Source: Astrothelium macrocarpum
Lineage: Eukaryota > Ascomycota > Dothideomycetes > Trypetheliales > Trypetheliaceae
DNA length: 64,000 bases
Direction: 5' to 3'
Assembly (NCBI GenBank): GCA_021030915.1
Contig: JAGEMR010000014.1
Coordinates: forward strand, 186,001 to 250,000
Below the pieces are notes generated by a model. It ran no database searches and had not been told where the DNA came from. It saw nothing but the letters and a program-made list of their open reading frames with translations. The position numbers and the translations under genes were made by a program. How positions within the stretch are numbered: the first letter of the stretch is position 1; each line of letters begins with the position of its first letter. Of this stretch, positions 1 through 9,023 are shown in pieces.

Positions 1-1070
1 ACATCCGGGAGTTTTGAGACCATGATTGTGTACTTTATGTAGCAAAGGTAATGATTCTTGCTCCGTGATTCTGTCCTCTAAATGGCTACGTAGCCGGGAC
101 TTATGGCTCAGGTATGAAAATGACATGAACAGTTACGCCTCGAAGGCCCGAAAATGTCAAGCGAGGATGGTCCATACCTGAGATTCGGCGCACACAGAAC
201 TCGATGAGGAACAGAGATGGCTTTATCTCAGTGAAGTTGAGGCTGAAGGCAACCATGTCGATCGCATGGCGCAGGGTCCTGTTTACCTTGTTGGTTGCCC
301 AGTGCGGCGTCGAAGCACCGTCATGGATCGGTCAGGCGTTCCCTCTAACATTTCCACTGCCACCTCCAAATTTTAGCGTATTTTCGTTTTATAATAATTC
401 TACGAAAAACGGAGTTGATGGCATGTAATCAAAATCATATGGTTTTTACATTATCATCTCCATTCGTTGTGAAGTTATTTAAAAAAAAAAAAAATAGGCT
501 AGTTTTGGGGTGGCAGTGGAATGATGTTCGAAGATACGCTCGACCGATCCAGATGCGTAGAGACCTGTCTTTGTTGAATACCTTATTTATTTCCTTACTC
601 CAATCGGTGATATGCGATTACAAATGAGCGCACAGATATCTCGATTGAAGTCAGTGGGTCGCCCACGCAGTCACAAATGGTTGTGAAAAGTCATGGCCGT
701 GTTCAGAATTACCTTCCACTTGACCGCTCAAATTATAGTTCACGATCAAGACGGATTAGCGGAATCACACCATGGCGGCGTTTACCATAAAGTACAGTGC
801 GGATTTCCCACATATAAATGAGAAGACCTTGTCCGCACTAACTCCAGGAAGCCTCAATCTGTGTCTTCTCTTGATTTAAGAATGTGATATGAAGTCTCTA
901 GCTTTCAATTCTGTATTTTGGTTCAAGTTTGTCGCCACTTTTCCTCGGCCTCAGCTTCCCACAAATCACCCTCAAAACACTTGGGGTATAGATACTCTCA
1001 GAATAAGGGAGTCAGCTTTCCTTAAGATACCGACTCCCTGCTTGTAGCTCTAATCTCATACAGGGATTAC
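1..1070. other. Gene-free stretch at window start
   Basis: No coding region that I can support. It holds a short A-tract near 480 and only short open frames with no recognisable domain. It reads as intergenic or decayed sequence. Confidence 0.4.
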
Positions 1071-1703
1071 ATGAACAACTCCAACCAGACGCGATATCAG
1101 CATTCAAGGCCCATGTTTCAATATCAATGTCGCGGATGTGATGGCGATGACCCTCCATTTTATCTTGCCTCTACATGTAATCCTCTTGAGAAAGATAATG
1201 TTAATCCTTCCGACCCTTCTCAAACACTGGGTCACACAGCATTTAATTTCCAACGAAGAGTCGAATATTGGTGGTGGACAGCGGAAATCGGCAGTTTGAG
1301 CCCTGGAAGACGTCTTTGGGATTGGTGTGAAGATCATGAGATCTGTCTTGATGGGATTCGAAAAAACAATGATATGCCCCCACTGGCCTTTTGTGTATCC
1401 CAATCCGCCATAGTGACCCTCACCAATGCGATTCTGTCGAAATCCAATATTTCTCAAACGCGTACAGGGCGGAAGTTTCTGCCTGCCAAAGAGCTGTGGG
1501 AGGAACTACCGCATCACTGGCATGACGTGTACTCGCGTTTGCACATCATGTACTCATTGAGAGGGGGTAGGGATCACCTTCAACTCAGCAGCTCGTCCTC
1601 ATCGTCCTATCCAGATGCACTAACCCCCTCTATCTCATCCACGTCAGTTTACTATGACCCGGCTGATTTGTGGGAACTCGAGGAATATATCGTTGAAAGC
1701 TAG
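1071..1703 (+). CDS. Hypothetical protein, 210 aa, unsupported by homology
   Basis: An uninterrupted ATG-to-TAG frame of 210 codons. I recognise no domain. The protein has an aromatic patch (three consecutive Trp near residue 68), a Cys-x-x-Cys near residue 20, and a serine run near residues 173-179, followed by an acidic C-terminus. There is no signal peptide or clear membrane segment. The frame is longer than expected by chance, but the surroundings are gene-poor and no intron or neighbouring conserved gene supports it. It could be a lineage-specific gene, one exon of a larger gene, or a fortuitous frame. Confidence 0.3.
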   Translation: MNNSNQTRYQHSRPMFQYQCRGCDGDDPPFYLASTCNPLEKDNVNPSDPSQTLGHTAFNFQRRVEYWWWTAEIGSLSPGRRLWDWCEDHEICLDGIRKNNDMPPLAFCVSQSAIVTLTNAILSKSNISQTRTGRKFLPAKELWEELPHHWHDVYSRLHIMYSLRGGRDHLQLSSSSSSSYPDALTPSISSTSVYYDPADLWELEEYIVES

Positions 1704-1923
1704 GTCCATGGTAGCCAGCAGAAGTGACTATAGGTAGGATCCTGATCCAGATTTCTCGGCCTGTCAAAGTATCAGACCCTGTCAACGGGCAGGTCCAGAG
1801 CGAGTAAACACTTTCCGGAAGAGCACAGCGCAAAGGCTACAGGACACTGTGCTCCCTCCTCTCGAGGGATTTTCGGTTTACTTTCCGGAAGCCGGAAATC
1901 GCGCAATCAGACCTTAACATATT

Positions 1924-2060
1924 ATTCGCCGCAGGCCTCGTCAAGAGACCCTCAACAAAAGCAGACAAGAATATCTTCTCGATGAGTTATTGACAGATTA
2001 TTTACGGTTTAGAATTATGTAGAATGATATGAGGTCCTCCCGACGAGGCCTGCAGCGAAT
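1924..2060. mobile_element. MITE-like element with 19-bp terminal inverted repeats
   Basis: Positions 1924-1942 and 2042-2060 are near-perfect inverted repeats (18 of 19 bases), with core GCAGGCCTCGTC on the left and its complement on the right. The interior is AT-rich with no coding potential. The size (about 140 bp) and structure fit a miniature inverted-repeat element or a strong hairpin. A related sequence follows at about 2320-2480 and another fragment lies near 18.6 kb. Confidence 0.5.
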
Positions 2061-2319
2061 TATACCTTTTGCGGTTGCGGGTGACATTTCTTATGCTGTG
2101 GTGCCTTGGCAAATGTTAGCCCTACATGGGCTGTACCTTGGATAAGCTAACCGAATACGGCTAGGAAATTCTAAATGAATTTACCTCGAGGCAACGTCGC
2201 TTCCGTACAGAATTGCAACAGATTGGATATTCCATATCAGATATTCCATCAAATCTGGTCAACACCATCGTCAGGGGCAGCAATAAAAAATGTCATCCAC
2301 GACCGCAAGAGATAAAACT

Positions 2320-2480
2320 GCCGCAGGCCTCATACGGAGGACCCCAATCCCATTTCAAAGTATTGGAGCCCGTCAAAAATTCAACAAAAATTATCTCTCA
2401 AGACTTTCTTGATTATTATTGCTGGGGACCTCTCTATGAGATATGTGGCCATTATACCTTTCGAGGTCGCGGATGGCGTT
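2320..2480. mobile_element. Second, diverged copy of the MITE-like element
   Basis: It starts with CCGCAGGCCTCAT followed by GGAGGACC, matching the inner side of the right-hand end of the 1924-2060 element in inverse orientation. It ends near 2455-2475 with ATTATACCTTTCGAGGTCGCGG, resembling the flank just right of 2060. The internal ATTATT-rich part is only loosely similar. The boundaries are approximate. Confidence 0.35.
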
Positions 2481-3008
2481 TTTTTTTTGCATGCGCTGCT
2501 GCCATTTCCCGAATAATGATTTAGTCAATGTTTACATCCTCGAAAACTAACCCCAGCAACACGAACTAAAGATTCCCAAGGAATCGACCACCGAGGCGGA
2601 CCCCAATCTTCTCATACCGCGTGCAGGTTCATCCGTGGTTTCCCATGCCTATCTAGGCAATATGATTTCATTATTGGGGCCCACCGGAGTGTGTTTACCG
2701 TCGCTCACGTCCTGGCCGATGATACTCGCATGATGGAAAGACCGCCAGATGAAGTGTTTCATAGTCTATGCAACAGTTCAAAGCTGTCAGCTCGATGTTA
2801 AGTAAAGGGTCGTCTCCCCGAACATGTTTTTAACGAATAATAGCTTGGTCCAAACTCTCTGTAGTGTTGTTCTTGTAAATGCTGAACCTACTTGCGTGGC
2901 CCGCTCCTGCCCAACTTCCATTGTCAAATGCTTCTGAGGGCCTCCTCGCCGATGCACAGCACGAATTCAGGTGGGTCATGTCATTCTAGGAAAGAACTGG
3001 CAGGCCAG

Positions 3009-3127
3009 TTTATATACCCAACTCTGCCCATCTTTTCCCTCTTTTCTCCTCCTTGCATTGCTAATATTGCTACTCACCGCCACTCGCTTTTTTTTTGGCG
3101 TCAATCACTATTTCAACATAATTAGCA
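3009..3127 (+). promoter_or_regulatory. Candidate core promoter and leader of the 3128 gene
   Basis: A TATA-like TTTATATACCC at about 3010-3020 is followed by a long CT-rich tract (about 3025-3065) and then the ATG at 3128. A pyrimidine tract between TATA and start codon is typical of filamentous-fungal promoters. This is from pattern only. Confidence 0.35.
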
Positions 3128-3595
3128 ATGCATCATCATACCATCGTTAGAAATTTTAGGCGACTTGCTGCCCGGCGCCCCCCAACCCTCCGATCCCAAC
3201 GTCGTCCCCCACGCCGTGGTGCCGACCGTTCTCGGTGAGAATTGCATTTCTTCAGTCTTTTTCAGCTTCATCAACTAACCATCTGGTTCTGTAGCGCGGC
3301 ACCACAGGGAGGCCCCCAGCGACAATCTCCCCCATGGGTCACGAGCCAACATCAACCTAGGTCCCTGGCTACGTGGGCCGGATGGTTGCTCCTGGGGGGC
3401 ACCATTGCGGTACCCGTAGCTAAGGCCTACGAGGAGGCCTGCGAGCGTCTTGGACTCATTACGGCGCTCGCAGGCCGATTCGAATGTTGGTTTTCGTGGC
3501 CCATCAAGCTGGTGGCCTCCTGCGTGTCGTATGGGGACGACAAAGCCAAGGGGGAAGAGGGGAAGGAGGAGGAGGGCCGCAGCAAGTCGCCATAA
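3128..3595 (+). CDS. Small basic protein with one membrane segment; member of a three-copy local family
   Basis: Two exons, 3128-3234 and 3295-3595, joined across a 60-bp GTGAGA...TGTAG intron with a CTAAC branch site, giving 135 aa. The frame is continuous across the junction (phase 2). The N-terminal 36 residues are very Arg-rich, with no acidic residue before the junction region, and look like a mitochondrial presequence. A hydrophobic stretch (about residues 60-77, LLLGGTIAVPVA) precedes a conserved block, AYEEACERLGL, and the C-terminus is Lys/Glu-rich. A clear relative is encoded on the minus strand at 18769-18981 and a weaker one near 6.4 kb. I do not recognise the family. A mitochondrial inner-membrane location is inference from the presequence-like end. 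Confidence 0.5.
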
Positions 3596-3765
3596 TATCT
3601 TATCGCTATATACTTTCGTTGCATACTTAGCCAAAAAAGTAAGTCCTCTGCTCCAATAACCACTTTGACTTCGTCTGACTGACCAATGTTGCAGAAAAAA
3701 GTGAGTCTACTCCACATCGATGCCTTTATCCCGTCATCCCGGCCCACTGTGGCCCTCTTCCTTCT

Positions 3766-4900
3766 TTCTGCTGACTTCTGCCCAGAAAAAAAAAAGTTTT
3801 TCTCCCCCTCATACGGTGCCGCCGGCGGCGCCGAAAATCCAGCAGAAAAGCTGGTAAAACGTTGGCGATCTATTAGTGTTTGGTCTGTCTCTTCGGTGTG
3901 TCCCAGGTATCTTTCTACTGACTTCTCCAATCTTCAGGAAAAAATTTCCCCCCCCCTCATACGGCGTTGGTTGCACATGTGCAGAATTTGGGCGATACTC
4001 GTGTTTGGTCTCTCTCTTTTGCGTGTTCCTGTCTCTGGCGTATTTCTGTCTCCAGCGTGCCTCAGTCTCCGCCGTGCTCCTATCTCTGGCGTGCCTCAAT
4101 CACTGACGTGTTCCCGTCTCTGGCATGCTTCTGTCTCCAGCGTGCCTCTGTCTCCGACGTGCTCCTATCTCTGGCGTACCTCAATCACCAGCGTGCCTCT
4201 GTCTTCGACGTGCTTCTATCTCCAGCGTGCCTCAGTCTTTGACGTGCTCATATCTCTGACATGCTCCTGTCTTTGGCCTTGCTTCAGTCTTTGACGTGCC
4301 TCTGTTACTGGTGTATTCCTGTCTCTGGCGTGTTCTTATCTCTGGTGCGTTCTTACCTTTCGTATGTCCCTGTCTTCCTGCTGACTTCTTCAGAAAAACT
4401 AAACGCGCTATACGGTGCTGGTTGCGGCATCGAAAGTCTGGGCCCGAAACTGGTAGGATTCCGACCATACATTCGTGTTTGGTATCTACATCCAATGTGT
4501 ACCTACCTTTGGCATGTTTCTGTCTTTGTGTGTTCTCATCTATGGTATGTACATGTGTCGGGTGTACTGCTGTTTTGTTGCTGACTTCTTTCTAGAAACT
4601 TCCTCCAACATACGGCGCCTGTTGTGGTATCGCAAGTCCGGCCCAAGCCTTGGTAAAAGTTTGTTGATATGCTCGTACTTGGTGGCAACACAGCTGTGTT
4701 TGACGGTACCTATGGTCTTGTGTTTCTATGTTGGAAGCATCTCTGTCTTTGGTATGTTCCTATCTTTGGTAAATTCCTGTTTTTGATGTGCCCTTATCTT
4801 TGATATGCCCCTGTTCTTCTGCTGACTTATCTCCAAGGGAAGAAAACCTTTGTCCCTCAAACACAGTCCTATCTGCGGAATGATGAGTCCAGTCCAAAAG
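3766..4900. repeat. Composite repeat: 17-bp minisatellite blocks alternating with about 100-bp modules
   Basis: The main block (about 4012-4370) has about 20 degenerate 17-bp units with consensus CTGTCTCTGGCGTGCTC. Shorter blocks lie at about 4500-4570 and 4735-4812. Between them sit about 100-bp modules (near 3766, 3908, 4372, 4570 and 4808). Each starts with CTGACTT, followed by a pyrimidine stretch, then an A-rich segment and a block like CATACGGTGCTGGTTGCGG. Because 17 is not a multiple of three and the unit rarely contains a stop, all three plus frames stay open for long stretches. I regard those open frames as products of the repeat, not genes. Confidence 0.75.
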
Positions 4901-5089
4901 CTCGACTCTACCTATGGACACAAGCTTCATCGATCCAACTGCTCCGCTAAGAGAAGAAGCCAAAATTGACAAAGGGTTTCACCAAAGGGACAGTCTATTT
5001 AGGGCAAGCTCGACCACAAGAATAGAGCACCAATAGGAGAATCAGGAACAACATATCCATCGTGGCCATTCAGCATTGTAGTCGACAAC

Positions 5090-5600
5090 GGCTGAACTCT
5101 ATCTTGACCCCCTACTTACCCAACCTCGCTTCCCATCACCATCAGCAACGCTGTCTCCACCCGACTCAGCTTCAACACCTAGGCAATCGACGGCAACGCC
5201 CTGAGCCCTGGTAGAAACTCCTACACTATGTGCGGCATGACTCACTCCCCAGCCTCCTTTGGCCTGTTACCCTTAATGGCCAGACGATCTCCTCTCTTAT
5301 CCTTGCCTCTGAGTACGGTTATCTCGCTTCCGGCTCCATTACTGCACTCACACTCGGCACCGTCTTCTTCGCTGCAACACTCGCTGTTGCTTATGCTTTC
5401 ATCATCGACGGCCAGACGGTCTTTCCTGACCATGCCTTCACTGTTACACAAGACGGCCAAGCGGAAACAATCTTTGTTTCCGAAGAAACACCATACGAGC
5501 CGTACCTCGATCGGACATTGACTTTGGTTGATCCATTTCCTCGTAGCTTACGGCGAAGTACGCTCATATCTGTCGCACGCATGGTGAGTGCATAGCGATG
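5090..5600 (+). pseudogene. Broken adhesin-like / repeat glycoprotein gene, copy 1
   Basis: Two adjoining frames each hold the short pattern of fungal repeat glycoproteins (Ile-Asp-Gly-Gln-Thr followed by a hydrophobic strand). The upstream frame has IDGNALSPG near 5190. The next frame has LNGQTIS near 5270, then TLGTVFFAATLAVAYAF and IDGQTV near 5350-5430. The change of frame between them and the lack of a start and C-terminus indicate a decayed copy. A related fragment at 16.3-17.0 kb shares TLGTxxF followed by FIIDG. That the intact ancestor was a cell-wall protein is inference from the motif. Confidence 0.45.
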
Positions 5601-5932
5601 TCGTCGTATATTGCCGATAGAGATGGAGTGGATAAAGTGGAACAGGTGGAAACCCAGATCTAAGAGCGCAGCTCTCAAATTGTTGGATATGGGAGAGACA
5701 TGGTTGATACGCGATGGCTATACTATCATATCCTGACATTTCTGCTGGTGGCGAGCCTTGTAGTGGAGGAAAGAAAACAGCACGCGCTGAGTGTGTCTCG
5801 AATTAGATTTAGGCTTCTATCGTTTGGTCAAGGATGTGTGAACAGCAAAGATAGTGATAGGGCAGATCAACGGATCGCCTTTGGCGAATCAATTGTAAAA
5901 ACACCGCGATTCTTATCGCTTGAATAAGAGGT

Positions 5933-6110
5933 CAATTTTGCTGTTCGATTGTCTAAAGCTGTCAACACAGCTTTATCTGCACACCTTGGCTTCTCCTTAC
6001 CTCCGACTGCTTCTCCGAAGGTCTTCAATGTCTCTGATGGCTTCTCTCCTGAAGAATACAAAAAACTCCTCCCATACGGTGCCGGTTGTGCCATCACTGG
6101 AATATAAGCC
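5933..6110 (+). other. Exon-like open segment ending in SYGAGC-type module
   Basis: From a possible acceptor (AATAAG at about 5928-5933) a frame runs without stop to TAA near 6110 and ends in LLPYGAGCAITGI. The last 80 bases (from about 6028) are a sixth copy of the module found in the 3.8-4.9 kb composite repeat. Codon choice and the acidic SDGFSPEEYKK stretch look coding. It may be the last exon of a lost gene from which the repeat modules derive. There is no upstream exon I can support. Confidence 0.25.
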
Positions 6111-6369
6111 TTTGCATAACTCTGAGAACGTGTAGCGTCACAATTTTCTGCAGTCGTTAAAAGTTGGCAGAACTTTGATGGTACTTTTGTGCCTGGTAGA
6201 ATTCATAGTCTTTGTGTTTTCATGCTAGGAATATCTCTTTCTTTTCGATATTCATGTCTCTGGTGTGGTCTTGTCTTTGGAGAGAGAGTCTCTCCGATAC
6301 ATATTTGGCGAATCATTATTGTTATGGCCCATTTGCAATCCTCAGTGGCCTCGCTCTCCCACTACTCCG

Positions 6370-6475
6370 TCATCTCGTCCTCCATGCCCCCAGAGCGCCA
6401 CAAGGAGGCGCCTGCACACCTCTTCGTAGGTCTTCGCTATGGATGTCCTGAGCATGCCCACTAGGCTTACGCCTA
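6370..6475 (-). pseudogene. Fragment related to the 3128 small-protein family
   Basis: The minus strand reads SIAKTYEEVCRRL near 6415-6450, aligning with VAKAYEEACERL of the 3128 gene and VSAYGEACGRL of the 18769 gene, preceded by a short hydrophobic stretch as in both. There is no intact gene around it. It is short, so chance resemblance is possible. Confidence 0.3.
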
Positions 6476-6500
6476 AAGCTTCTCCAGCCTCGGAGATAGT

Positions 6501-7199
6501 CTAGGAGCCTTCTTCCTTGCGTTCATGCTGCTTTTCCGTCCTTGGTGCCCACATTCGAAAGAGTCCGTCCCAAAAGCGCACACCAGATCTCTCACGTACT
6601 GGTTCACCTTGGTTCGTAGGAGATGCCTTGCCATTTTTCTCGCTCTGCTGTGGGTTGTCGGATCTGCCACCTTGTGTTTTGCGCTGCTGTGGGGAAGATA
6701 TCTTCTTACCATCTCCGCTCTGCTGTGTGGGTGTAGGATCTTCCAGTAGGTGCTCACAAATCCAACTTAGACTTCCAAACAAAACCATGCCCTCTAATAT
6801 CACTATAAATGGTATCGAAAGCACGGCAAAAAAATCGCCAGTGTGTGTCTTCGCGAACCATGGTTTAGTATTAAAAACACCGGTCTGCGTAAGACAACAG
6901 TTGACCGAGGGCTGTACGCGTATCACAGTAACATCTGGTCCTCTGGGCCGGTATCGGTGGCGCATCCTTTGCACCACAAACTTTTCTCCACAATCGTGAC
7001 AGAATATCGACGCGTACCAAGGATGTGTCTGCATCGTTGAAAATTGATGAATAGGTGGGATACGTGGAGCCCACAAAGTTCGACCCGAAATGACTCGGCT
7101 GCTGAGGACTGCCGGATATCTGTTTTCGAGTGTCGGATTGAAATAGGTAGGCCGTCTTGGACCGCTGCGAGCCATCGCTCTTTGAACGCTGCGCAGCAT
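6501..7199 (-). CDS. Hypothetical protein with one membrane segment, 232 aa
   Basis: A single ATG-to-stop frame. The N-terminus is basic and free of acidic residues for about 25 residues (possible presequence). A CHDC motif lies near residue 68. A strongly hydrophobic stretch, about residues 126-150 (FFAVLSIPFIVILEGMVLFG), is followed by a charged, Gln/Lys-rich tail. I recognise no family. The general plan (basic N-terminus, one hydrophobic helix, charged tail) resembles the 3128 gene, and a fragment of that family lies just downstream on the same strand. The frame is long for chance, but nothing else supports it. Confidence 0.35.
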   Translation of the reverse strand: MLRSVQRAMARSGPRRPTYFNPTLENRYPAVLSSRVISGRTLWAPRIPPIHQFSTMQTHPWYASIFCHDCGEKFVVQRMRHRYRPRGPDVTVIRVQPSVNCCLTQTGVFNTKPWFAKTHTGDFFAVLSIPFIVILEGMVLFGSLSWICEHLLEDPTPTQQSGDGKKISSPQQRKTQGGRSDNPQQSEKNGKASPTNQGEPVRERSGVRFWDGLFRMWAPRTEKQHERKEEGS

Positions 7200-7977
7200 T
7201 TTGAAAAGGATTCGGCAGCACCAGGGTACGGCGGAGATGGTAGCAGGGTGTAGTCAGAGGCGACTGGAAGTACTGGACAGTTGAGATATCTTTGAATGAA
7301 CCACGTTAGTGAGAGAAGCAAACAAAAGGCGAGGATATATATTGCTCAGTCTCTAGACTGCGACTACAAATCTGGGGAATGGAAAATTCCATTTTTATAC
7401 AGAGGTATTGCTTTAAAGTTTAGCCTGAGAACAAGAGACATTCTTTTCCAGAATTTCTTGATCTGACCCGACCAATAAATGACACATGATGACTTCTATG
7501 CAAGGATCAAGAGAATCACATCTTCGTCAGCGTAGTCGCTTTCTTTGTATGAGTAAGGTGGATGTCAGTAGAGGTCACAATGGGTTGAGCTTGGGTTTAA
7601 GAGATCCGCAGCCTTACAACGGAACCGTGCCCATCATGTGCCTACGCTAGTCTCTTTTTGATCTCCAGGAAAGCTGAACTTCACTTTGCTGGAGAGCCTC
7701 ATGCAATTAACCTATTACGAGCATCTTCATCAATTTAACTCGAAAATTTAGCAGAGATCCCCAGAAGTGTCGCTTATTCACGACGCACGATAGACTCAAG
7801 CCCGTGGATGAATGAATCATCTCTGTAAGTACCTACGCTTTCCAGGCTGATGGCTCTTAGAATGTCATTGTCTACCGAATTAATCTGCACCACGACCTGG
7901 TGGCTCCGAATCGAAGAGACTTCGCCAATTATCCCCCACCCAATTCAAAAAGCAACCTTTGCTCAGATATTGAACGC
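7200..7977. other. Intergenic, nothing recognised
   Basis: Only short frames on both strands. It includes the 3' flank of the DUF6594 gene. No repeat or RNA gene seen. Confidence 0.4.
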
Positions 7978-9023
7978 CTAACTTCCATTGCTACCGTTGC
8001 CGACCTGAACGAAAACAACTTGGACGGCAGAGAATGCTGCTGTCAATGCAAATATCTCTGTCCGCTTAGCAGAAGTAAAAAATGCCAAGGCAAAAGAAAG
8101 TAAGACAGTAAAGATCGCGATGACAGCTAGCCTTATCCTTATTGAATGAACAAAGTAAAGCACAACGATGGAGGCTATCGGGAGGAGCGATGCCAATGTT
8201 GTTGTCACCAAATATGTTAGACGAAATAAAGCGCTTTCTTCCCAGCCGATTAAACCGTGGGTTGGCGAAGGTTTTAAAAATCGGCCCAGACCCCAATCGA
8301 AAAACTTATCTATCCCTTTCTCGATGAGCATTTTTGTGAACATATCAGCCTTTTTACGAGACAGTAATGTGATAATATCTGCCTCGTGATTTTTCGGATT
8401 ATCCACCGAACCCCAGATTTCCGAATCGACCCCTGAGAGACTAAGTGGGCCCATTTCCTCGGACGCCATATATTTTTGGATATAGTCAAGGTCATAGCTA
8501 CCAGGAGAACTCAACCGAAGGATTTGCATTTGTTGAATAAGTGCTGAATCTTCTTCAAGTCACCATCGGATCACCTCGAAAAGAGAGTAGCAGGTAGGGG
8601 CCTTCGCTTACTGTAATTCTTTAATCGCCCCTGAATAGTTGTCATCAACTCCAATTGTGTATTGTCGCCCTCTTCCGTATCATTCAAGAAAGAGTAGTTT
8701 TTTGCATAAAGCCGTTCATCTCCATGGCTTTGGTGGTCCTTTCGTTGTACCTTCATCAGCTTCTCCTCCAAATCCTGCAGGTCAGCCTGTATATATAAAA
8801 GATTCAGTTTATTCAGAAATCCGAATCTTCGGAAAATAGCCGTCTCCGGTATAAGCCCCATCAATTTTGCCAGCTTAGGGTACCCTGCTGGAATATCGCT
8901 ATGTGAATGCGGTGAATCGACGCGTGTAGATTGCGATCCGTCCAATCCTCCTGATTTATTTGATCCTTCTGTACGCGGAACATTTGAAACGCTTTTCAGA
9001 GGGATACTCAAGGGCTGTTCCAT
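7978..9023 (-). CDS. DUF6594 domain membrane protein
   Basis: Two exons, minus strand: 9023-8612 and 8543-7978, separated by a 68-bp intron (GTAAGC...TTCAG). Splicing restores the family's continuous block, LKNYN-TLIQQMQILRL. The protein is 325 aa. The N-terminal 55 residues are disordered. GYPKLAKLMGL then IFRRFGFLNKLNLLYIQADL (about 56-95) is the DUF6594 signature. The C-terminus has three hydrophobic helices, including LASLLPIASIVVLYFV and the closing AAFSAVQVVFVQ. Such proteins are common and highly duplicated in Pezizomycotina; their function is unknown, and the C-terminal helices imply membrane anchoring. The start was chosen at ATG 9023; the frame is open further upstream without another ATG. 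The gene is intact although its neighbourhood is full of relics. Confidence 0.85.

Noticed and set aside
3686..4786. Several overlapping plus-strand open frames of 90-200 codons
   Set aside because: They are the three frames of the 17-bp minisatellite, which rarely contains stops; the repeated Leu/Ser/Cys/Trp peptides follow from the repeat and not from selection.
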